This document shows, piece by piece, positions 1 to 8,122 of a DNA stretch of 64,000 nt. A model generated the notes under the pieces. That model searched no databases. It worked only from the letters and a program-made list of their open reading frames with translations, and was not told where the DNA came from. The DNA lies in contig NZ_BDCG01000015.1 in the NCBI RefSeq assembly GCF_001613385.1, positions 62,001 to 126,000 on the forward strand. Direction: 5' to 3'. The DNA is from Nocardia flavorosea NBRC 108225 (lineage in GTDB: Bacteria; Actinomycetota; Actinomycetes; Mycobacteriales; Mycobacteriaceae). The first letter of the stretch is position 1; each line of letters starts with the position of its first letter. The position numbers and the translations under genes were made by a program.

Positions 1-597
1 TACCAGGTTGATCTCTTCGCCACGGCGCCGCAATCGTTCGGCCACCTCCAGCACCGCCACCGCACCCATCGAATGTCCGAGCAGGACATAGGGGCCATGG
101 GGTTGCGCTGCGCGAATGGCGCGGGTCGCGTACCGGACCAGCGACCGCATCCGATAGTGCGCGGCACCGCGACGTTCGAGACCGCGCTGGCAGATCGCCC
201 GCAACACCACACCGTCGGGCATCCGCGCGGCCAGCGGCACGAACGACCACGAACTTCCACCGGATCCCGGCAGACAGAACACAGTGACCGCGGCGCCGGT
301 TTCTGCCGGCGCGCGCCCTAACCGGGTGACCGGCGCCGCGCGCATCGAGAAGGCGCGGACCGATTGCCGGTCCAGCAACTCGGCGAGTTCGGCGACGGTG
401 GCGGCTCCGGCCAGATCGGCGATGGACGGCCGGAGTCCGAAGCGCTGCTCGATCCGGTCGCGTAGTTCCACCACCTGCAACGATGTTCCGCCCAGCGCGG
501 TAAAGGTGTCGTCCGGACGGATATCGTCCAGCTCGAGCAGATCGCGCCAGATCTCGGCTACCGCGTCGATGGCGATCCGCCGGTCGCGTGCTTTCAT
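1..597 (-). CDS. Carrier protein-thioesterase didomain (partial, C-terminus beyond window)
   Basis: About 199 N-terminal residues are visible; the gene runs off the left edge. Residues ~1-75 are a peptidyl/acyl carrier domain with the phosphopantetheine site LGGTSLQ. From ~90 a type II-like thioesterase alpha/beta-hydrolase domain begins (FCLPGSGGSSWSF) with the nucleophile elbow GHSMGA. The catalytic Asp and His lie outside the window. ATG at 597 overlaps the stop of the upstream glycosyltransferase (ATGA), so it is the fourth gene of a leftward operon. It is a paralogue of the didomain at 3937-4968 on the other arm. By family, such a protein would carry an aminoacyl or acyl group and hydrolyse or release it; the substrate is unknown. 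Domain calls are secure, the role is inferred. Confidence 0.85.
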   Translation of the reverse strand, partial: MKARDRRIAIDAVAEIWRDLLELDDIRPDDTFTALGGTSLQVVELRDRIEQRFGLRPSIADLAGAATVAELAELLDRQSVRAFSMRAAPVTRLGRAPAETGAAVTVFCLPGSGGSSWSFVPLAARMPDGVVLRAICQRGLERRGAAHYRMRSLVRYATRAIRAAQPHGPYVLLGHSMGAVAVLEVAERLRRRGEEINLV

Positions 598-1544
598 CGG
601 GTCCTCAAAATTTGTGCGTAACAGCGGGGGAAGGCCAGCAGCACCAGTGCTGCCAACGCGAGCCGGATCCGGCCGGAAGCGGCCAGGCCGATCAGATCGG
701 CCGGTCGTATCCGCCGCCGGGCCGTCGCTATCGCCCGGGCGGTGTCCTCGCCGGGGTCGGCCCGCATGGCCAGATGGGCCAGCGGGAACACCGATTCCCG
801 CAGAACGAACGCGGCCGATTCGGAACGTGTGGGAGCCGCGCCGGCGGCGACGAGCGGGGCCAGTGCCCGGTCCGGCAGGGTCGAGAGTTCGAAGGTATGT
901 GGGTCGAAGGTGGCCGAGGCTGATCCGGGGCGGCGGTGGTATCGGTACGGTGCGGCGGCCACGAGTGCGACGGTGTCCGCCGCACAGGCCAGCGCGATCG
1001 CCGACGCCAGGTCCTCGTAGCGCCGGACCTCGTCCCACGGCCGGTCCGGGAGGAAATCCCGGCGGAACATCTTCGTCGGGGCATAGGCGCGGGCCTGCCC
1101 GCGCATCAGCAGGGTCGCGTACTCGGGCCCGGTGAGTACCGCGCGCGGGGGAGGCGGCTCGTCGATACCTGTGACGGTGCCCTCCGCGTCGACGAGAGTG
1201 GTCCGGCATACCGCGAAATCGTGCCCGGCGATGGCCGCGCGCAGGATCCGCAGCGCGTCCGGTGCGACGGTATCGTCTGCGTCCACGAACCAGACCAGCG
1301 GTGCCCTCGCCTCGGCCAGGCCTCGATTGCGGGCCGCGCCGGGGCCCTGCCGCGCCGGCAGGGTCACCAGTGTGGCGGGTAATCCCGCCGCGGTGAGCGC
1401 GGCCATGGCCAGCGGTCCGCTGTGGTCGTGCGAATGGTCGTCCACCACGATCACGCGGTCGGGGCGCGGCTCGAGCCGGGCCAGGGATCGGACGCAGGCA
1501 CCGAGATGGGCGGCGGCGTCGAACACGGGCACGATCACCTCCAC
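594..1544 (-). CDS. Family 2 glycosyltransferase
   Basis: About 316 aa GT-A fold glycosyltransferase. The N-terminus VEVIVPVFDAAAHLG is the GT2 nucleotide-binding start, VVDDHSHDHS follows, and WFVDADDT contains the DXD-type metal/nucleotide-sugar site. The C-terminal ~100 residues are helical and end in a hydrophobic stretch (LALAALVLLAFPRCYAQ) that may associate with the membrane. The longest open frame extends much further upstream into the previous gene, but homology begins at the GTG at 1544, 19 bases after the preceding stop; a second GTG six bases downstream is also possible. It transfers a sugar from an NDP- or polyprenyl donor to an unknown acceptor. It is translationally coupled to the carrier-thioesterase gene. 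Confidence 0.85.
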   Translation of the reverse strand: MEVIVPVFDAAAHLGACVRSLARLEPRPDRVIVVDDHSHDHSGPLAMAALTAAGLPATLVTLPARQGPGAARNRGLAEARAPLVWFVDADDTVAPDALRILRAAIAGHDFAVCRTTLVDAEGTVTGIDEPPPPRAVLTGPEYATLLMRGQARAYAPTKMFRRDFLPDRPWDEVRRYEDLASAIALACAADTVALVAAAPYRYHRRPGSASATFDPHTFELSTLPDRALAPLVAAGAAPTRSESAAFVLRESVFPLAHLAMRADPGEDTARAIATARRRIRPADLIGLAASGRIRLALAALVLLAFPRCYAQILRTR

Positions 1545-1563
1545 TCCGGAGGGGCGCGCGGGG

Positions 1564-2457
1564 TCAGCGGGAACGGGCACGGTACAGCTCCATGAGGCGG
1601 CGGGCGGTATTGGCCGCCACGAATCGGGTGGTTTCCACTCCGGGGCCGCGGCGCAGCGCGCGCCCGGCGGCACGAAGCACTGGTCGCGGACTGTCCACGC
1701 GACCGGGCACCAGCAGGGCCAGTAGTTCGTCGGGCTCGGGCACGGAACGGCCGCGGTGGGCGGCATGAGTCCGGGCGATGGCGCAGTAGGACTCCAGCAG
1801 TTCTTCCCAGCGGGTGCGGGAAGCCTGCCCCGGATGCACGCGATAGGCGGTACCGACCAGCCGCAGGTTGGCGAAGGCGCCGTATTCGCTGAGCTCACAC
1901 CACAGGGCGTAATCCTCACCGAGCCCGCCGGTCTCGCCGCGATAGCCGATGTTGTTGTCCGACAGCATCTGCGCGCGAAACATCACGCTGGAGTGCGCGA
2001 AACAACTGCTCAACAGCAGCCGCTGCCGGCACGCGCGATCACCGCGCGGCATCCGGACCCGCCCGGAGTCCGCGCCGAACAGCCGGTAGTCGGTACCCAC
2101 CACGATCACCCGCGGATGGCGCCGCAGATACGCGACCTGGGCGGCCAGTCGTCCCGGCAGCATCCGGTCGTCGGCGTCGAGCCGGGCGATCAACGCGCCC
2201 CGGGCCTGTGCCAGTCCGGCGTTGGACGCGCTCACCACGCCCGCGCGGGGGCGGCGCAGCACCTCGATGCGTGGATCGGCGTAGCTCTCGGCGATCCGGG
2301 CGGTCGCATCCCGCGAACCGTCATCGACGATGAGCAACTCGTAGTCGGTGAACGACTGGGCCAGCACCGATTCGATCGCTTCGCCGAGGAAGGCGGCGGC
2401 GTCGCGGGCCGGAACGAGTACCGATACTTCCGGCCTCCGGCGTGCCGCGACGCTCAT
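1564..2457 (-). CDS. Family 2 glycosyltransferase
   Basis: About 297 aa, GT2 family. Residues ~10-110 hold the canonical EVSVLVPARDAAAFLGEAI start, the LLIVDDGSRDAT segment and the ARLDADD (DXD) metal site. HSSVMFR and GEDYALW motifs in the acceptor half match bacterial GT2 enzymes that build cell-surface or lipid-linked glycans. The ATG at 2457 overlaps the flippase stop (ATGA), so the two are translationally coupled. It is distinct in sequence from the neighbouring GT2, so the pair probably adds two different sugars or linkages. Donor and acceptor cannot be told from sequence. The long upstream open frame is a shadow of the flippase gene. Confidence 0.88.
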   Translation of the reverse strand: MSVAARRRPEVSVLVPARDAAAFLGEAIESVLAQSFTDYELLIVDDGSRDATARIAESYADPRIEVLRRPRAGVVSASNAGLAQARGALIARLDADDRMLPGRLAAQVAYLRRHPRVIVVGTDYRLFGADSGRVRMPRGDRACRQRLLLSSCFAHSSVMFRAQMLSDNNIGYRGETGGLGEDYALWCELSEYGAFANLRLVGTAYRVHPGQASRTRWEELLESYCAIARTHAAHRGRSVPEPDELLALLVPGRVDSPRPVLRAAGRALRRGPGVETTRFVAANTARRLMELYRARSR

Positions 2458-3785
2458 GCCGCTTCCCGCGCATCGGCATCGATCTCGCGCAGCATCCGGC
2501 GGATGGGGCCGGCGATCGCGAGGATCATCGCGAACTCCATAACGAGGTAGGCCAGGCCCACGGCGGTGAGCCCGAGGTGGGGGAGCAGCGACCAGGTGAG
2601 TCCGATCACTCCCGCGGCCATACCGGCCTGTACGCAGAGCGCGTACCGGAGGGTACGCCGCACCCGGACGAGACCGCCGAAAACATATCCCGGCACCGAG
2701 AGCAGCTGGGTCACCGCCATAATCCACAGCAGCGCCCGGGTGTTGTCCGCGTACTGCGTGCCCAGCAGGATCATCGCGACCGGGGCGATCGCGCCGAGGG
2801 CGATCGCCGCCGCGGCGGCCACGGCGACCAGCAGCCGGGTCTGGCCGTGCACCAGCGCGGGAAGCGCGGCGGGTTCGGCCGCGGCGGCACGCGCCACGAA
2901 CGGTCCGCTGATCATGGACAACACCAGGGTGACCCCGGCGACCAGAGTCCAGGAAACCCCGAAGTACGCCGCCTCGGTGACACCGAGTTCGTGCACCACC
3001 AGCAGCGGTACGGTCACCGGCAGCAGTGCGTTGACCACGACGATCCCGTAGAGGGAGACGCATTCACGGACCAGCGACCGCGCCGGCGGAAGGGTCGCGG
3101 TGACACGGTCGAACACGCGCCGCAATCCCGCGCCCCCGGTAGTGATGAGTACCGTGACGACCCCGGCGGCCACCGCCGCCGGAACTGTCCAGGCCAGCAG
3201 GACCGCGGCCGAATCGGTGTAGACGAACCCGAAGACCAGTAACAGCACCAGTTTGGCCACCGCGTGCGCGATGTTCTTCCAGGCCGTCCACCGCCCCCGT
3301 AGTAGCCCGATCAGCACGGAGTCCTGGAGCGCGAAGGCGCCGACGACCACGACGGTCACGACGAACATCACGACCTGGCCGGTATCGGTGAATAATTCGC
3401 CGCGGGGCGCGACGGCCAGGTAGCCCGCCGCGAGCAGCGCCGCCACGGCGGCCACCACCAGATGTGTGCGCAGGATGAGGACGCGACCGGTAGCGCCCGC
3501 GGTGGGCAGGAAACGTTCGAAGAACGGGCCCATACTCAGATTCGACAGCGCACCCAGCGTTGTCGCGGCCATGACCGATGTGCTGGCCCGGCCCACCGCT
3601 TCCACCGGAAGCGTTCGCGCGGCAACCGCCCAGAAGACGAGGCCGAGGCCGCCGTTCACCACCCCCGCGAGCATGAGTGCGTGGGAGTCGGCCACGAAAT
3701 GCCGCGCGGTGTCATCGTGCTCCGGTGTTCCGGTGCCGGTATGGATGTCGCCCACCGAGATATCGCTTTCGAGCTGAGCGGTCAC
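2454..3785 (-). CDS. Polysaccharide/lipid flippase-like membrane protein (Wzx/MOP type)
   Basis: About 443 aa with roughly 12 hydrophobic segments spread evenly, in the manner of MOP-superfamily polysaccharide exporters (Wzx, oligosaccharide flippases). The first segment (LMLAGVVNGGLGLVFWAVAA) is followed by the typical polar loop VEAVGRASTSVMAATTLG. It would move a lipid-linked glycan or glycolipid across the cytoplasmic membrane. It is first in the leftward operon with two GT2 genes, which fits a synthesis-and-flip cassette. The start is set at GTG 3785 because membrane homology begins soon after and the divergent gene starts at 3937. The Shine-Dalgarno is poor and a GTG at 3755 is an alternative. 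The substrate is unknown, but the divergent isonitrile operon makes its product a candidate. Confidence 0.8.
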   Translation of the reverse strand: MTAQLESDISVGDIHTGTGTPEHDDTARHFVADSHALMLAGVVNGGLGLVFWAVAARTLPVEAVGRASTSVMAATTLGALSNLSMGPFFERFLPTAGATGRVLILRTHLVVAAVAALLAAGYLAVAPRGELFTDTGQVVMFVVTVVVVGAFALQDSVLIGLLRGRWTAWKNIAHAVAKLVLLLVFGFVYTDSAAVLLAWTVPAAVAAGVVTVLITTGGAGLRRVFDRVTATLPPARSLVRECVSLYGIVVVNALLPVTVPLLVVHELGVTEAAYFGVSWTLVAGVTLVLSMISGPFVARAAAAEPAALPALVHGQTRLLVAVAAAAAIALGAIAPVAMILLGTQYADNTRALLWIMAVTQLLSVPGYVFGGLVRVRRTLRYALCVQAGMAAGVIGLTWSLLPHLGLTAVGLAYLVMEFAMILAIAGPIRRMLREIDADAREAA

Positions 3786-3936
3786 GGACCGCAGCCGGTA
3801 CGGCGAAGGCGGGGTGGGGCCGGAATCGGCCGGGGCGCAGGCGAAGACTAACACGCCGGTCCGCCGGTCGGCAGCTCGTTGCGCGCGGGAACTACCGGCC
3901 GGTCCACCGCGACTGTTAAGGGCGGAGGTGGTCGCT
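3786..3936. promoter_or_regulatory. Divergent promoter region
   Basis: These 151 bases separate the leftward flippase operon from the rightward carrier-thioesterase/isonitrile arm and must hold promoters for both if the starts are right. A clear ribosome site (GGCGGAGG, 3921-3928) precedes the GTG at 3937. I see no convincing palindromic operator. Confidence 0.4.
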
Positions 3937-4968
3937 GTGACGGCTGTGCGAAGACGATCCGGCGGATCCGCGGAGCGGGCGGCGGTGCGTGACGAACTCG
4001 CCGAGGTGTGGACCCGGGTCCTGTCCGTCCGGCCCGGGCCCGATGATACGTTCACCGATCTCGGCGGTAGTTCGGTGCAGGTCGAGGAGGCGATCGCCCA
4101 TTCCCGGGGGCATCTGATCGCACCGCTGGTCACCGCGGATTTCACCGGGGATCCCACTCTGGACGAACAAGCGGGAAGGGTGGCGCGGCGGTACCGTGCG
4201 GGATTCGGTGCGGGTGACACTGCCCTGCAGCAGTTGCGGCCCGGTGCCGCGCCCGCCGTGTTCTGCTTCGCCGGCGCCGGCGCGACGGCGGCCTGGTATC
4301 TACCGCTGGTCGCGGCCCTGGCGGCGGCGCCCGGCACGGCGCGCGGGGTGTACGGCCTGCAGGCGCACGGCCTGCAGAGCCGCGCCCGGGCCGCCTGGTC
4401 GGTGACCGGCGCGGCCCGGCGGCACCGGCGCGCGATCACCGGTGTGCAGCCTGCCGGACCCTATGTCCTGGTCGGACATTCGTTCGGCGGTATCGTCGCC
4501 CTGGCCACGGCCGAAGCGCTGCGCCGGCGCGGGCACCGGATAGCGCAGGTGGTGCTGCTGGACACGGTCGTCGACTCCGATCTCGCGCTGGCCCGGTGGG
4601 CACCGGAACAGGAGGGCTTCTCCGGGGCCACGGCCGGTTCACGACTGCCGCGTCCACTGCGCCTGCTGGGCGACCGGGCCCGGGCCGCGGGCGCGGGTCT
4701 CGTCCGCTACGACCCGGTCCGGCAGAAAGAGCTGTTCTGGGCGCTGGGCATGCGGGCCCAGCGCCGGTACCGGATCGGTGACTGCGCGCAGGTGTCCGTT
4801 CTGCTCACCGCGGATGCACCCGGACAGGCCGCGCTGTGGCAGGAGCTGGGGGTGCCCGAGACCCGGATCCATCAGGTGCCCGGTGGGCACCTGTCGATGG
4901 CCGCCGAGCCCGCGGTCGCCGACCGCCTGGCATCGATCGTCACCGCCGCCCTGCGCGGTGAGTACTGA
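3937..4968 (+). CDS. Carrier protein-thioesterase didomain
   Basis: About 343 aa. Residues ~10-90 are a carrier domain with phosphopantetheine site LGGSSVQ, although the region after it is shorter and less typical than in standard carriers. From ~100 a thioesterase domain follows: FCFAGAGATAAWYLP near the oxyanion region, nucleophile elbow GHSFGG, and catalytic His in VPGGHLSM near the C-terminus. GTG 3937 is chosen over longer frames because GGCGGAGG lies 8 bases upstream and the frame upstream is low-quality. It precedes the isonitrile operon by 180 bases on the same strand. By family it would be a trans-acting carrier with editing or release activity. The main synthetase ends in a reductase, so this protein is unlikely to be the chain terminator. 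Paralogous to 1-597. Confidence 0.85.
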   Translation: MTAVRRRSGGSAERAAVRDELAEVWTRVLSVRPGPDDTFTDLGGSSVQVEEAIAHSRGHLIAPLVTADFTGDPTLDEQAGRVARRYRAGFGAGDTALQQLRPGAAPAVFCFAGAGATAAWYLPLVAALAAAPGTARGVYGLQAHGLQSRARAAWSVTGAARRHRRAITGVQPAGPYVLVGHSFGGIVALATAEALRRRGHRIAQVVLLDTVVDSDLALARWAPEQEGFSGATAGSRLPRPLRLLGDRARAAGAGLVRYDPVRQKELFWALGMRAQRRYRIGDCAQVSVLLTADAPGQAALWQELGVPETRIHQVPGGHLSMAAEPAVADRLASIVTAALRGEY

Positions 4969-5148
4969 GCGGGCCGGCAGGAGACGGCCGTCACTGCGCG
5001 GCCGGTCCGGGAACCGCACCGCGGTCGTATCCGACTATTTCCCATGACAGCAACGGCTCCTGGCGGGGGCGGCTCGTCGGCTCAGATTCACACCCGCGGT
5101 CGTTCGGGGCGCAATTCCGTCGGACCGCACAGCTGGACAGAGGACAAC

Positions 5149-6033
5149 ATGAGGATCGATACCCGGACTGGGGACGGTCGCGGCATCGAAGTGCGCGGTT
5201 TCTCGGCGGCGGCCACCACGGACGATATGGCGCTGCTGCGGCAACACGTCTATTACGACAAGATCGTCGTTCTCAAGGAACAAAGCCTCGGTATCGAAGA
5301 ATTCGTCACTCTCGGTTCGGCATTGGGCAAACCGGTCGCCTACTACGAGCCCATGTATCACCATCCCGACAGCGAATACGTGTTCGTCTCGTCGAACGTG
5401 AATCGGGACACCGGCCGGGTGGGCGTGCCGAAAACCGGGGCATTCTGGCATTCCGATTACCAGTTCATGCCGGAACCGTTCGCCATCACCTGTTTCTATC
5501 CGCAGCGATTACCGGCGGCCGGACGCGGCACCTATTTCATCGATATGGCCCAGGCTTACCGGCGGCTGAGCCCCCGACTACGAGACGCGATCGAGAACAC
5601 CTTCTGCCTGCACAGCGCGCGCCGGTACGTGAAAATTCGCCCCGAGGACGTGTTCCGCCCCCTCGGTGAGGTGCTCGCCGAGGTCGAAGACCGGACACCG
5701 CCGCAGCGCCGGCCCACGGTCCTGCACCACCCGGTGACGAAGGAGCCGTTGCTCTACGTCTCCGAGGCGTTCACCTACGCGATCCAGGACGCCGCCGGAA
5801 CCGCGCTACCCGGCACGCTGCTGTCGGATCTACTGGCCGAATCGGGGCAGCTCGACGACACCTACTCGCACCCGAACATTTTCCTGCAGCCATACGAGCC
5901 CGGCGACCTGGTGCTCTGGGACAACCGCACGCTCATCCACCGTGCCCTGCACAACCCCGGTAACGACCTCACGGAGTCCTACCGGGTGACCGTAGTCGAC
6001 GAATATCCGCTCACCCTCGAGGAAGCCGCATGA
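5149..6033 (+). CDS. Fe(II)/2-oxoglutarate-dependent isonitrile-forming oxygenase (ScoE/Rv0097-like)
   Basis: About 294 aa, TauD/TfdA family. The metal facial triad is visible as H101-x-D103 (FWHSDYQF) and H264 (TLIHRAL), with a downstream Arg (R279 in SYRV) expected to bind 2-oxoglutarate. The paired tyrosines in VAYYEPMY are also present. In the ScoE family this enzyme oxidatively decarboxylates an N-carboxymethyl-3-amino-acyl acid to the isonitrile. The assignment rests on fold plus the exact neighbourhood (thioesterase, acyl ligase, ACP, reductase-ended NRPS), which is the conserved isonitrile lipopeptide set. The start is ATG 5149 with GAGGA at 5140-5144; the longer frame from 5044 lacks homology. 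Its stop overlaps the next ATG. Confidence 0.92.
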   Translation: MRIDTRTGDGRGIEVRGFSAAATTDDMALLRQHVYYDKIVVLKEQSLGIEEFVTLGSALGKPVAYYEPMYHHPDSEYVFVSSNVNRDTGRVGVPKTGAFWHSDYQFMPEPFAITCFYPQRLPAAGRGTYFIDMAQAYRRLSPRLRDAIENTFCLHSARRYVKIRPEDVFRPLGEVLAEVEDRTPPQRRPTVLHHPVTKEPLLYVSEAFTYAIQDAAGTALPGTLLSDLLAESGQLDDTYSHPNIFLQPYEPGDLVLWDNRTLIHRALHNPGNDLTESYRVTVVDEYPLTLEEAA

Positions 6034-6599
6034 CCGCCACCGATTCGCTACCTGCCGTCGCCGTCTCCGACGCCACCGAGGGCGATATCGCGTTGCTCGC
6101 CCGCACCATGCGGCCGTACGCGAGCAAGGACACCGTCTATCTGCGGCGCGCGCATGCCGCCCGCCGCGGCGAAACGGTGGTGGGTGTGGGCGAATTCGCG
6201 ATCGAGCAGAGCTGCTATATCGAGGACACCGGCCATTTCAACGCGGTCGAGTTCAATATTTCCTACAACCAGCTGATCTACTACACGCTGGCCGTGGCCA
6301 TCCGTGACCGGCTGATACCGGAGCTGGCGGACTGGTCGATGGACGACTACTGGGTCCGGCAACTGCCGTCGGTACTGATCAGCAAATTCGGCAGCCGCTA
6401 CCGCCGTCCCATCGATTCCCGTTCCTACATCGCCGAACTCACCATCGGCGAGGTCACGTTCCGCAACCGTTCGCGGCCGCTGTACGCGCTGCAGACCGGG
6501 GTGGAGTTCACCGACTTGGCCGGGGGCAGCGCCGTCGGCGATATCGAGATCGTGCTGCTGGACCCGCCCGGGCATCCGGCGGCAGGTGCGGCGCGATGA
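6030..6599 (+). CDS. FcoT/ScoD-like hotdog thioesterase of isonitrile lipopeptide pathway
   Basis: About 189 aa, matching the length and conserved block (GHFNAVEFNISYNQLIYY) I recognise from FcoT (Rv0098) and ScoD. Members have a single hotdog fold. The M. tuberculosis protein was described as a long-chain acyl-CoA thioesterase, while in the isonitrile pathway ScoD is reported to help make and release the glycine-adducted 3-amino-acyl acid from the ACP. No signal peptide or membrane segment is visible, so it is probably cytosolic. ATGA overlaps at both ends tie it translationally to the oxygenase before it and the acyl ligase after it. Confidence 0.9.
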   Translation: MTATDSLPAVAVSDATEGDIALLARTMRPYASKDTVYLRRAHAARRGETVVGVGEFAIEQSCYIEDTGHFNAVEFNISYNQLIYYTLAVAIRDRLIPELADWSMDDYWVRQLPSVLISKFGSRYRRPIDSRSYIAELTIGEVTFRNRSRPLYALQTGVEFTDLAGGSAVGDIEIVLLDPPGHPAAGAAR

Positions 6600-8122
6600 G
6601 GGGCCCGCACACGCTGGTGGCGGCGTTGGCGCACAACGCCGCCACCCGAGCCCGGTGGCCGGCGCTGATCGACGGCTCGGGCCAGGTGGAGTACGGCGCG
6701 CTCGAGGCACGGTCGCGGGCCGTCGCGCACGCCCTGCGCGCGGCGGGGATCGGGGCGGGTGACCGGGTGCTGTACCTGGCGCAGGACACGGTCACGGTCT
6801 ATGAACTGCTGTACGGATGTGCCCGCATCGGCGCTGTCCTGGTACCGGTGAACTGGCGGCTGACGACAGTGGAGATCGATTACATACTCGACCACAGCGG
6901 TGTCCGGCTCGTTGTCACCGACACCGCCGACCGGCTCGGCACGACCCCCGCCACGGTGGTGACGCTGCCGGATTACCCGTCCTGGCGCGACGGCGCTCCC
7001 GAAGCGGCAGGCGAGGAATTCCCCGCCACCGCCGATACACCTGTTGTGCAGATGTACACCAGCGGGACCACCGGGCGCCCGAAAGGGGTGGTGCTGGCGC
7101 ACCGGACGTTCTTCGCGGTCCGGACGTTGCTCGACGAAGCCGGGCTGGACTGGATCGACTGGCATGCCGACGATGTGGGCCTGATCGCGCTGCCGTCCTT
7201 CCATATCGGCGGGATGTGGTGGGCCACCCAAGGGTTGAACGCGGGCGTGACCTCGGTCGTGCTTCCGTCGTTCACCGCCGCGGGCGCGGTCGCCACGGTG
7301 CGCGAACACCGGGTCACCACCTCCTGTTTCGTGCCCGCGATGCTGCTGCTCATGCTGTCCGAACCGGATACCGGGCCGGCCGATTTCGCTTCACTGCGCA
7401 AAATCGTCTACGGGGGGTCGCCGATCGGCCCCGACCTGCTCGCCCGCGCGGTGGAAACCTTCGGCTGCGATTTCGCCCAGATCTACGGGCTCACCGAGAC
7501 CGGCAATACGGCGATCTGCCTGCCGCCCGCCGACCATCGGCCGGGCCGGCAGTTGCTGCACGCCGCGGGCCGGCCGTATCCGGGTGTCGGCGTGCAGATC
7601 CGGCGCCCCGATGGCACGGCCGCCGCTGCGGGGGAATCCGGTGAGGTGCTGCTGCACAGTCCTGCGCGGATGGTGGAATACTTCGCCGATCCGGACGCCA
7701 CGGCCGCCACCGTGACCGCGGACGGTTGGGTGCGCACCGGGGACGCCGGCTACCTCGACGACGAGGGCTATCTCGTGATCCGGGACCGGGTCAAGGATCT
7801 GATCATCGTCGCGGGCGAGAACGTCTACCCGGCGGAGGTGGAGAAGGCCATCGGCGCGCATCCGGATGTCCACGACTGCGCGGTGGTCGGCGCGCCGGAC
7901 GATCGGTGGGGCGAGCGGGTCCACGCCTTCGTGGTAGCGCGGCCCGGCACCGGGCTCACCACGCGGGATCTGGTGCGTTTCCTGACCGGGCGGCTGGCCG
8001 GGTTCAAGGTGCCCTCGCGCTACGACTTCGTCGAGGTGATCCCGCGCAATCCGAGCGGGAAGATTCTGCGCCGCGAACTGCGCGAACGATTCTGGGCCGA
8101 TCGTGATCGACGCGTCAACTGA
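6596..8122 (+). CDS. Fatty acyl-AMP ligase (FadD10/ScoC-like)
   Basis: 508 aa ANL-superfamily enzyme. The ATP-binding loop TSGTTGRPKG is at residues 155-164, IYGLTETG is motif A5, the aspartate in GWVRTGDAGY is A7, and the catalytic lysine lies in NPSGKILRRELR near the C-terminus. In the isonitrile pathway the FadD10/ScoC enzyme adenylates a beta,gamma-unsaturated or medium-chain acid and loads it on the stand-alone ACP. It overlaps the thioesterase upstream by 4 bases, and its 3' end overlaps the GT87 gene by 20 bases. All catalytic motifs are intact, in sharp contrast with the adenylation domains at 26788-46763. A CoA-ligase activity cannot be excluded from sequence alone. Confidence 0.92.
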   Translation: MRGPHTLVAALAHNAATRARWPALIDGSGQVEYGALEARSRAVAHALRAAGIGAGDRVLYLAQDTVTVYELLYGCARIGAVLVPVNWRLTTVEIDYILDHSGVRLVVTDTADRLGTTPATVVTLPDYPSWRDGAPEAAGEEFPATADTPVVQMYTSGTTGRPKGVVLAHRTFFAVRTLLDEAGLDWIDWHADDVGLIALPSFHIGGMWWATQGLNAGVTSVVLPSFTAAGAVATVREHRVTTSCFVPAMLLLMLSEPDTGPADFASLRKIVYGGSPIGPDLLARAVETFGCDFAQIYGLTETGNTAICLPPADHRPGRQLLHAAGRPYPGVGVQIRRPDGTAAAAGESGEVLLHSPARMVEYFADPDATAATVTADGWVRTGDAGYLDDEGYLVIRDRVKDLIIVAGENVYPAEVEKAIGAHPDVHDCAVVGAPDDRWGERVHAFVVARPGTGLTTRDLVRFLTGRLAGFKVPSRYDFVEVIPRNPSGKILRRELRERFWADRDRRVN

